Assembly: GCA_043820045.1 (NCBI GenBank)
Contig: JBDREF010000336.1
Span: 1 to 26,657, forward strand
DNA: 26,657 nucleotides
Source: JBDREF01 sp043820045
GTDB lineage: Bacteria; Planctomycetota; Phycisphaerae; Sedimentisphaerales; Anaerobacaceae
Direction: 5' to 3'
Of the stretch, positions 1 through 6,458 are shown piece by piece. Below the pieces are notes generated by a model that was given only the letters and a program-made list of their open reading frames with translations, made no database searches and was not told the origin of the DNA. Position numbers and translations under genes: made by a program. Every line of letters begins with the position of its first letter. Within the stretch, counting starts at the first letter, position 1.

Positions 1-475
1 GGAGCTACCTTCACGTTTGATGCGAAAAAAATGGTATGTTCGAGCCGGCTGAATCCGCCAAGTTATTGCCGCTAAAGGAGTTAAAAAAACTTTCACATTC
101 CCTATTTTCCTCCGGGGGTACCCCCGTATTTGATTCGAAAATCCGCTCGGTCCAGAGCACGAGAAATCCCGTTGCCGGGCCAGGAATTACGTAGTTACCG
201 AAATAGACAAACCCGCCGCGATAGCCCAATATCATTTCACAGGTGGTGAAGGATGTACCCGCGAAACGATGGTGTTTCGAGGAGGAGTGTTGCTACATAT
301 CTGACGTGCTTTTGGATTTGAGGTGCGGGCAGGCGCGCCTTCATGGAAGCGCTCGCAGTCGGACCCGATATAGCTGCAAGCAGGGTTTCTGACAAGAAGT
401 TGACTTCGGGCGGCCGTAGGCAAGGAGGCCAACGGCCTCTCGAAGTTACCCCCGCCGGGCGCACAAGATGTAATT
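1..475. other. stretch without a confident gene
   Basis: No gene is supported here. An open frame on the minus strand (235 to 11, 74 codons) begins with a plausible ATG but has no Shine-Dalgarno sequence and no family I recognise. The plus strand is open in frame 1 up to a TAA at 73-75, so it could hold the last 24 codons of a gene entering from the left, but that is too short to judge. The stretch contains a 14-bp perfect palindrome (113-126) and a small GAGGCC-AAC-GGCCTC hairpin (425-439) without a T-tract. It may be degraded flank of the restriction island. Confidence 0.4.
113..126. repeat. 14-bp perfect palindrome CGGGGGTACCCCCG
   Basis: The sequence CGGGGGTACCCCCG is perfectly self-complementary, with no loop beyond the central TA. 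It lies in the non-coding left flank. It is not followed by a T-tract on either strand, so a terminator is unlikely. It may be a protein-binding site or the core of a small repeat; function unknown. Confidence 0.6.
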
Positions 476-497
476 GGTGCGATTCATCGCACCCTAC
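476..497 (-). repeat. REP-like hairpin with GTAG foot at the end of the AlbA_2 gene
   Basis: On the minus strand the order is GTAG, then GGTGCGAT-GA-ATCGCACC, a perfect 8-bp stem with a 2-nt loop (476-493). A GTAG tetranucleotide at the 5' foot of a small hairpin is the hallmark of REP sequences mobilised by RAYT (TnpA-REP) transposases. The TAG inside the foot (494-496) is the stop codon of the AlbA_2-type gene. The same 18-bp palindrome recurs at 4868-4885 on the other side of the restriction-modification pair. No RAYT gene is in the window. The hairpin could also protect the mRNA 3' end; there is no T-tract for intrinsic termination. Confidence 0.7.
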
Positions 498-1483
498 CGC
501 TTATCAAACGGCGATATGACCCAGCGACCCAGAGTGCCTTTCGGAGCCTCTACCTGACTCAGTCTCCCCACGATGCTTATTGGCATATCCGTACCGATTG
601 GCAGCATCTTGATCTTCATCTCTATGTCACCATGAATAAGATTCATCTGCTCAGAGGATACAGGGAGATCGCTTGTGATGATAGTCGCCATTCCCGGCCC
701 ATCTATAACTGCCTCTGTTCCTGTGCAAATGACTGTCGAGGAAGGCGGGCGCGTCTCAAATATTGAAATGCCTGGGTAGGAATAGGACGAATGGAACCAT
801 ACATGCTTGGGGGCAAGGCACAATTCCGTAGACAGAAATCGCAGATTTGCTTCGCACTTGTGATAGGGTATGACAATACGTTCACTGCTACCAGAAACAA
901 TGTATACGTCAATGGACAAACGGCCTGGAGGATATGGTCGATTATATTCATCGCGTTCCCCAGTCGATATTTGCAGGTGGCCGTCTATTAGTTCGAAAGC
1001 AGGAGCCTTGCTCACCGGATAGAGTAGTCTCAGAAGATCCATTCGAGTGGCTGTTCTCGTGGAACAGGCGTCTCTCCACGGAACTTCCAAAGTGACTTGC
1101 CCGCCGCCGGGGGTCTTGACCAAGAACGGCCTTCTATCCGTCTCCCAAAAAAGAGCGACAACGGTCTTGTCTTCATACGGAACGTTAAGGTGAGTAAGAA
1201 CCGGCGATAGTTCATCAAACTTCGCTTCGATCGATTGTTTCCAGTTGGATATTTCTTCATAGCCTGCACCGGTGACCATCGCCTTTTTCTCATCAATGCC
1301 AATAAGCCAAAGAATGGGTTCACCTCGCGCGGCATTTGCATGGCCAGCTATCTGGCGGGCCGCTCGATGCGGATCTTCAGGCCATTCAGACTTCAATTCA
1401 ACGCGAAAATCTTCAACAGGCTGTCGAGATATCACGCGTTCGATTACCTTGAGAGCCCAATTCTCAATATCAATCGGCCTCAT
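494..1483 (-). CDS. Schlafen AlbA_2-type putative nucleic-acid-binding protein paired with a type IIG enzyme
   Basis: 329 residues from the ATG at 1483. This start is chosen over a TTG 18 nt upstream because GGAGGG sits 8 nt before it. The N-terminal ~130 residues look like an AlbA_2 (Schlafen AlbA) domain: an ExK-type strand (VELKSEW), a helix with ARQIAGHANA, the strand ILWLIGIDE, and a later strand TVVALFWETDRRPFLVK. AlbA_2 proteins are known as DNA/RNA-binding or nuclease-like modules and often occur in defence islands. The remaining ~190 residues are rich in beta strands and match no family I recognise. The start lies inside the last 14 bp of the upstream restriction enzyme gene, so the two are probably translationally coupled. 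It is presumably an accessory factor or second effector of that system; this is inference. The stop codon lies in a REP-like element. Confidence 0.75.
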   Translation of the reverse strand: MRPIDIENWALKVIERVISRQPVEDFRVELKSEWPEDPHRAARQIAGHANAARGEPILWLIGIDEKKAMVTGAGYEEISNWKQSIEAKFDELSPVLTHLNVPYEDKTVVALFWETDRRPFLVKTPGGGQVTLEVPWRDACSTRTATRMDLLRLLYPVSKAPAFELIDGHLQISTGERDEYNRPYPPGRLSIDVYIVSGSSERIVIPYHKCEANLRFLSTELCLAPKHVWFHSSYSYPGISIFETRPPSSTVICTGTEAVIDGPGMATIITSDLPVSSEQMNLIHGDIEMKIKMLPIGTDMPISIVGRLSQVEAPKGTLGRWVISPFDKR

Positions 1484-4400
1484 CAAGTGCGCCCTCCACA
1501 ATTTTTATCTCTTCTTCGGTTAGGCCGTAGAGGGCATAGACGAGCTGGTCGATTTGTTTGTCGCTGGCGTCGATTTGCCGCTGGATTCGTGTTTTGTCAC
1601 CCGGCACTTTGGCGGTAGCTAATTTCTTGTGCAAGTCCAACATCTGCTGCACAAGAGATATCATGCGATCACAGAGGTCCTTCTCTCGATGCTTCGTGGT
1701 GTCAGGTATTCTTATAGGCAACTCCCCGAAGTATTGCTTCGTGCAAGTTATCCATCCACCTCTGAAGATATTGCTCGTCTGCTCTAAGGTCCAGTACAGG
1801 AGTCTGGAGTTGAGAAGCCCCAGCAGGTATTCCGCACAGACACAGGCACCGGCCGGGAGGTTTATTGTGAATCCACCACTCGCCATCGGACAGAGTGTCC
1901 CTCGCAGTTGGGCTGGGATGAGGGCAAAGGAGCCTTGTCTTGCCAAGAGTGGAACAGCTATACAAGCGCGATCGTGTAATTCAAGATTGCGGGGGGCACT
2001 GAATGAGAACCATGTCTTATACTGTTTTCTTTTCTCCAGAACTCGGCGGTTAGCCGAAAGATACCTGAACGCGTTGGGGAAACGTGTTCGCAAATCAGAT
2101 TCGGAGTAAAGCGAGTAGTCGCCACTTTTCGCATCGTAGGGAAATATGATTCGCTGTGTGTGTGACAGAGAAAATACGTATCGTCCGAAATCGCTTGCAA
2201 AAAGTGGGGTCCGGAGGACTTCCGCCTCGATGCTGAAACTGTCATCTTCCAAAATGAACGCAGCGTCCGCACCTGTGCTGCTTCCTCTGCTCATATCTGC
2301 CGGAACATCAAGAAGTCTTACGCCTCCTTGTCGGATTTTGAGCAAAAGGGTCTCGGCCTTACCGGAGCGAAATGACCACGATCCTCTGCCCAGAGAGGAT
2401 GCAGATATCCGCGCAAATGATATCCCATCGAGGGCGGAAGGTGAACCTTCGCTCTCAGCATAAAATGCCTCTTCCACAGGATTGCGGCTCAGGAAAAGCA
2501 AACACGTATAGGTGGACCCGCCGAACACCTGGCTGGCCTTGAAATCCACGACCTGCGCGACCGCTCGCTCTGAAGAAAGGAAGGCTCGCAAGCCCTCACC
2601 ATAATCAGTGCGGAAGAATTTGTTTGGCAGGATAAAGCCGAGCAAGCCGTGAGATTGGAGAAGGGAATATGCCATTTCCACGAAATTGACATAGATGTCG
2701 AAATTCTTTACCGCGGAGGAATAACGTTGTGTGAAATAGTGGACCTGTTCGCGAGGAAAGCCCTGAATCCTCACGTATGGCGGGTTTCCGATTACGGCGT
2801 CGAAGCCGGGGTTCTTGCCACTGAAGATATCAGGGAATTCGGCGTGCCAGTCGAAGGCGTTGATTTTGTCGCGAAGCTCTTCTGGATTCCCGCCTTCGCG
2901 GGAATGACAAGAGGAGTAGAAGTCGGGGCCGATGAGGGAGTTGCCGCACTTGATGTTGGCGGCCAGGTCGGGCAGCGCCCGTTCGTGGAAGAGGCGGTAC
3001 TGATTTTCGAGCGTCTGAGCATCCTCGCCTTCGAGGACTTTCAGCAGCAGCGATAGTTTCGTCACTTCTACGGCCTGCGAATCGATATCCACGCCGAAGA
3101 TGTTGTTGAGCAGGATTCGCTTTTTCTCGGTGATGGTCAGCCGGTAGTACGAGACTGGTTTGTCGCCCGGCTCCTCGCAGTGACGAGTGCTATTGGCTTC
3201 GTAGATTTTCGGGTTTCGCCCCTTTGCGTTTTTTGCAGGGTCATTCTCGGTATAGAATCTGAGATGCCAATCGAGCAAATACTGATACGCCCCGATCAGA
3301 AACGAGCCTGAGCCGCATGCGGGGTCGAGGATACGAAGGTTCTCTACCTGGCGCGGCGTCTTGCCCTCGCAGAGCTTGCCGACGGTGTTCGTGACGATGT
3401 AGTCGACGATATATGAGGGCGTGTAATAGACGCCGCCCGCTTTCTTTACTTCGGGTTTGTCCTCGACGTTGGCACGATGCCCTGTTGTAAGTGTGATGAC
3501 CTTGCCGAGGAACTGCTCATAGACATTACCTAAGATTTCTAAGGGCAGGACGGAAAATTCGTAAGGGCTTTGCGGATAATAGAGACTGTGCAAGATCCAT
3601 TTGAGGTCTTTGTCGTCGATGATGATATTGGGCGTCAGCTCGTCGGGCCCTTCGGTTCGGTCGGGTTCATCGTGAAAATGGAACAGGCCCGAGTTGTACT
3701 TCTGGTCGGCCTTCTCGAATACCTCGCAAAGCCTCGGATAAGTTCGCTCGCCGCTGATTATCGATTGGAGCTGGCCGTAAGTCTCGATGCCTCTATCCTC
3801 GCACATCCGCAGAAACAGGATTCGGTCAATCGTGCGCTGAACCGAAAAGTTGATTTCTCTCACAGACAGCGTTCTGTTTCGCAGCGCGATAATCCGGGCG
3901 AGCATGTTGCGCCATTTCTCAATTTCCGCGAGGAATTCCTTATCGACGGTACTCGTGCCTCGTTTGCCTTTTGTGGCAGCAGCGAATTTGTCGAACGAGC
4001 CTTTCAGGATTGCTTCTCTGCTAAAGACCTCGGCAATCCTGGACCAGTTTTTGAGGTAGTCCTTGTAGCTGAACAACATAATCCTGGCGTTGTCGGCCCT
4101 GTCAGTCTGCTTTGGCCGTATCCGGCAGTCATAGACGGCGAACTCCTCGAAATCGGTCAGGATCGAGAGCGGCAGCTTCGCAGACCAGGCGTAACGCCTT
4201 AACTGGTAAGCCGGGTGCGGGTCTCCTTTGATGTCCACCGACGGTTTTTTCGCTTCCAGAAAGAACTTACGCACCCCGCCGATACGAAAACAGTAGTCGG
4301 GGGCCTTTGTCGCGCCGCCGATCTTGATGGCGTCTTCGTGAATAACGTCTTTGTAGGCATGGGCGTATCCGGCTTTGTTTGTAACGTCCCAGCCCAATTG

Positions 4401-4526
4401 CTCAAAAAACGGATCGATGAATTCCCGCCGAACCTGGGTCTCGTTATACTGCTGCGAACGATACGCTTCGATATGCTGGCCAAACGTCTCAACAAGTTCT
4501 GCAACTCTGGGAGGTATGTTAGTCAT
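1470..4526 (-). CDS. type IIG restriction-modification enzyme (single-chain endonuclease and N6-adenine methyltransferase)
   Basis: 1018 residues from the ATG at 4526 (GAGGG 11 nt upstream); a TTG at 4562 would add 12 residues and is less likely. Order: an N-terminal HsdR_N-like nuclease domain with a PD-(D/E)xK site (P76, D77, E91-A-K93 in FFLEAKKP), a helical linker, a methyltransferase core with SAM motif I DPACGSGSF (401-409), the acidic-loop strand IFGVDID (476-482) and catalytic NPPY (581-584), then a TaqI/Eco57I-like target-recognition C-terminus. Such proteins methylate adenine and cut at a distance with one polypeptide, so no separate subunits are needed. Two short peptides (about 446-463 and 539-549) are encoded by dispersed repeats inserted in frame, both in linkers between methyltransferase motifs. 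It has its own promoter and overlaps the downstream AlbA_2-type gene by 14 bp. The family call is firm; the recognition site cannot be read from the sequence. Confidence 0.93.
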   Translation of the reverse strand: MTNIPPRVAELVETFGQHIEAYRSQQYNETQVRREFIDPFFEQLGWDVTNKAGYAHAYKDVIHEDAIKIGGATKAPDYCFRIGGVRKFFLEAKKPSVDIKGDPHPAYQLRRYAWSAKLPLSILTDFEEFAVYDCRIRPKQTDRADNARIMLFSYKDYLKNWSRIAEVFSREAILKGSFDKFAAATKGKRGTSTVDKEFLAEIEKWRNMLARIIALRNRTLSVREINFSVQRTIDRILFLRMCEDRGIETYGQLQSIISGERTYPRLCEVFEKADQKYNSGLFHFHDEPDRTEGPDELTPNIIIDDKDLKWILHSLYYPQSPYEFSVLPLEILGNVYEQFLGKVITLTTGHRANVEDKPEVKKAGGVYYTPSYIVDYIVTNTVGKLCEGKTPRQVENLRILDPACGSGSFLIGAYQYLLDWHLRFYTENDPAKNAKGRNPKIYEANSTRHCEEPGDKPVSYYRLTITEKKRILLNNIFGVDIDSQAVEVTKLSLLLKVLEGEDAQTLENQYRLFHERALPDLAANIKCGNSLIGPDFYSSCHSREGGNPEELRDKINAFDWHAEFPDIFSGKNPGFDAVIGNPPYVRIQGFPREQVHYFTQRYSSAVKNFDIYVNFVEMAYSLLQSHGLLGFILPNKFFRTDYGEGLRAFLSSERAVAQVVDFKASQVFGGSTYTCLLFLSRNPVEEAFYAESEGSPSALDGISFARISASSLGRGSWSFRSGKAETLLLKIRQGGVRLLDVPADMSRGSSTGADAAFILEDDSFSIEAEVLRTPLFASDFGRYVFSLSHTQRIIFPYDAKSGDYSLYSESDLRTRFPNAFRYLSANRRVLEKRKQYKTWFSFSAPRNLELHDRACIAVPLLARQGSFALIPAQLRGTLCPMASGGFTINLPAGACVCAEYLLGLLNSRLLYWTLEQTSNIFRGGWITCTKQYFGELPIRIPDTTKHREKDLCDRMISLVQQMLDLHKKLATAKVPGDKTRIQRQIDASDKQIDQLVYALYGLTEEEIKIVEGALDEAD
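2881..2909. repeat. dispersed palindromic repeat inserted in frame in the type IIG gene
   Basis: The core ATTCCCGCCTTCGCGGGAAT (2886-2905) has perfect 8-bp arms and a CTTC loop. With its flanks it matches, from memory, the very common dispersed element of many bacterial genomes (dRS3-like in Neisseria), whose translations read CHSREGGNP or IPAKAGIQ. The restriction enzyme reads it on the minus strand as CHSREGGNP, between the NSLIGPDF motif and the loop before NPPY. Confidence 0.85.
3151..3184. repeat. second dispersed repeat remnant inside the type IIG gene
   Basis: On the minus strand it begins GTCACTGCGAGGAGC and ends CCAGTCTC. This resembles the common repeat beginning GTCATTGCGAGGAGC and ending GCAATCTC, with about 27 of 34 positions agreeing by my comparison from memory. 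The reading frame through it gives RHCEEPGDKPVS, close to the familiar repeat-derived peptide RHCEERSD. It lies just before the conserved LTITEKKRILLNNIFGVDID block. Confidence 0.6.
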
Positions 4527-4572
4527 CCTGCACTTTTCCCTCGATTCTAAAAAAAGCCACAAGCGTTAAGGA

Positions 4573-4601
4573 ATAATAACAAACTTATCCGGCTGTGTCA
4601 A
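4573..4601 (-). promoter_or_regulatory. sigma70-like promoter of the restriction-modification pair
   Basis: On the minus strand TTGACA (4601-4596) and TATTAT (4578-4573) are separated by exactly 17 nt. The -35 is a perfect consensus and the -10 has four of six bases. Transcription would start near 4566, giving a leader of about 40 nt before the ATG at 4526. Confidence 0.75.
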
Positions 4602-4673
4602 AAAATCGACGGTGGAGAGGTCTTCCGGGAGATGGCGGACGCGGGCGGGCGGGTAATAATCTTTGGCAAGTGT

Positions 4674-4702
4674 TTGACGGCTGGGGGGGCGGGGTGTAAA
4701 AT
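4674..4702 (+). promoter_or_regulatory. sigma70-like promoter upstream of dnaB
   Basis: TTGACG (4674-4679) and TAAAAT (4697-4702) are separated by 17 nt, with a G-rich spacer. It is divergent from the restriction-system promoter, with the two -35 boxes about 70 nt apart. The start would be near 4709, leaving a leader of about 270 nt that crosses the repeats at 4776-4935 before the dnaB start. Confidence 0.6.
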
Positions 4703-4775
4703 GCCGGTTTGTGCAGAATACGTGTGTGTTCTGATGTTTTGTTTGATTTGATAGGTAGATTTCTCCGCTCGCTGT

Positions 4776-4808
4776 CCCTTCGGCTTCGCTCAGAGCCTGT
4801 CGAATGGG
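4776..4808. repeat. imperfect palindromic dispersed repeat
   Basis: The segment begins TCCCTTCGGCTTCGCTCAGA and ends CTGTCGAATGGGG. It folds imperfectly (CCC..CG pairing with CG..GGG) and resembles a common bacterial intergenic repeat that reads CTGAGCGAAGCCGAAGGG in its other orientation. It lies in the long leader before dnaB. Confidence 0.5.
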
Positions 4809-4844
4809 GCTAAAGGCTGAGTTGGTCGAAATGACAAGGGTGGG

Positions 4845-4935
4845 TTGGCTGGTCGAAATGAGAACGTGGTGCGATTCATCGCACCCTGCTTGGCTCGGTT
4901 GAAATGAAAACGTGGTGTTAAATATCGCATCCTGC
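4845..4935. repeat. two diverged tandem copies of a 45-46 bp unit containing a REP-like hairpin
   Basis: Copy A (4845-4889) and copy B (4890-4935) align along their whole length: TTGGCT, GGT(C/T)GAAATGA(G/A)AACGTGGTG, then a hairpin region ending ATCGCA(C/T)CCTGC. Copy A holds the perfect palindrome GGTGCGATTCATCGCACC (4868-4885), identical to that at 476-493, here with a GCAG rather than GTAG foot on the minus strand. Copy B has lost part of the left arm. A partial third copy (GTTGGTCGAAATGACAA, 4821-4837) precedes them. Confidence 0.75.
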
Positions 4936-4981
4936 GTGGCTTGCGGGGTTTTTGAGTTGGGTAGGAGGCAGGAGGCCGTAT

Positions 4982-6412
4982 ATGGCAGTTAAAGAAAGGC
5001 GTCAGACAGCTTCACCGGTGGGGTCGGTCAGTGCCAAGACGGACGCCCAGGGTGCGCTTTCGACGGTTCGCAGCCTGCCGGAGTCGTTAGCGGCCGAGGC
5101 GGCGGTCCTGGGCTCGATGCTGCTCGACCCGGAATGTATCGGGGACGTCGTCGAGCTTCTGGAAAGCGAGTCGTTCTACCGGATCGAGCATCGCTACATT
5201 TATGACGCCCTGATCACGCTTTACGAGAAGAACAAGGGCATCGGAATAGATGCGGTGCTGCTGCGCGACGAGCTTGTCAAACGCAGCCGTCTCGAAGAGG
5301 TGGGCGGCGTCGAGTATATCGGCAGGGTTCTGGATTCGGTGCCTTCGGCGGCCAACGTCGCTTATTATGCGGGCATCGTCAAGAATAAGATGCTGCTGCG
5401 AGAGCTGATCACCGCCGCAGGCGAGATACTCGAAAACGCCTACGCCCAGACCGGCGAGCCCAGCGAGGCGCTCGACGACGCCGAACGCAGGATATTCGCC
5501 ATAACGGACAGGAACGTCAGCAGCAGCGCCTCGGCGCTCAAGGACCTGGTCGTTCGCTCGTTCGAGCTGATAGAGAATCGCCAGGGCACGCACGTCACGG
5601 GACTGGACACCGGCTATTATGAGCTTAACGATATGACCTGCGGCCTGCAGGACGGCGAGATGATAATCGTCGCGGGCCGGCCGAGTATGGGTAAGACCAG
5701 CCTTGCCCTGAACATCGCCGAACACCTGGGCCAGGTCGAGAAGGTCCCGACTGCGATATTCTCGTTGGAGATGGGCCGCCAGCAATTGGCCGAGAGGTTC
5801 CTGTGCAGTATCAGCGAGATCGACAGCCAGAAGGTCCGGCGGGGCCTTCTCGGCGACGAGGATTACAAGAAGCTTGCCGACGCCTGCGCGGAACTTTCCG
5901 AAGCCCCGATTTATATCGACGATACATCGACGCTTACGCCGCTCGAACTCAGCGCCAAGGCAAGGCGGCTGAAAAGCAAGTACGACATAAGGTGCGTTAT
6001 AGTCGATTACCTTCAGTTGATGCATCTCGGCACCGGACGAAGCGAATCGCGTCAGCAGGAGATTACCACCATCTCGAGGTATCTCAAAGCCCTGGCAAGG
6101 GAGCTGAGCGTTCCGGTAATAGTCCTGAGCCAGTTGAACCGCTCTCCGGAGGGCCGGGAAGGACACAAGCCCAGAATGAGCGACCTGCGCGAGAGCGGCA
6201 GTATCGAGCAGGACGCCGACGTTATAATGCTGCTGCACCGCGAAGACTACTACCACCGCGGCGAGGATGGTTACGAGCCGAACAATACGGCGGAATTGAT
6301 CATCGCCAAGCAGCGGAACGGACCGACCGGAACCGTCAAGCTGGTATTCAGGGAAAAAGTTACACGATTCGAGAACGCCTCTCACGCGGCCGAACAGGCA
6401 ACGCCGTTTTAG
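4982..6412 (+). CDS. dnaB: replicative DNA helicase DnaB
   Basis: 476 residues from the ATG at 4982, with AGGAGG 6 nt upstream. This hexameric helicase unwinds DNA at the replication fork and contacts primase through its N-terminal domain. That domain (about 32-135) begins with the usual LPESLAAEAAVLGSMLLDP. The RecA-like domain has Walker A in AGRPSMGKTS (231-240), the SLEMG block (261-265), Walker B VIVDYLQLM with D342, and the SQLNRSPE...DLRESGSIEQDAD block. Length is normal, with an extra ~30 polar residues at the N-terminus. There is no intein at the Walker A site, a common insertion point in dnaB. It is the first gene of the plus-strand block; the next gene begins about 46 nt later. Confidence 0.97.
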   Translation: MAVKERRQTASPVGSVSAKTDAQGALSTVRSLPESLAAEAAVLGSMLLDPECIGDVVELLESESFYRIEHRYIYDALITLYEKNKGIGIDAVLLRDELVKRSRLEEVGGVEYIGRVLDSVPSAANVAYYAGIVKNKMLLRELITAAGEILENAYAQTGEPSEALDDAERRIFAITDRNVSSSASALKDLVVRSFELIENRQGTHVTGLDTGYYELNDMTCGLQDGEMIIVAGRPSMGKTSLALNIAEHLGQVEKVPTAIFSLEMGRQQLAERFLCSISEIDSQKVRRGLLGDEDYKKLADACAELSEAPIYIDDTSTLTPLELSAKARRLKSKYDIRCVIVDYLQLMHLGTGRSESRQQEITTISRYLKALARELSVPVIVLSQLNRSPEGREGHKPRMSDLRESGSIEQDADVIMLLHREDYYHRGEDGYEPNNTAELIIAKQRNGPTGTVKLVFREKVTRFENASHAAEQATPF

Positions 6413-6458
6413 CGGCAGGCCTGTGATTCGCGGCTGGTCCGGCGATTCGCGAGAAGAA

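Noticed and set aside
11..235. 74-codon open frame on the minus strand
   Set aside because: No ribosome site, no recognisable family, in a repeat-rich flank; not supported as a gene.
232..464. Two overlapping minus-strand open frames of 66 and 75 codons
   Set aside because: They overlap each other in different frames, have arginine/proline-rich composition of random GC-rich DNA and no start signals.
4845..4935. Short direct repeats that might start a CRISPR array
   Set aside because: Only two diverged copies directly abutting, no unique spacers and no cas genes.
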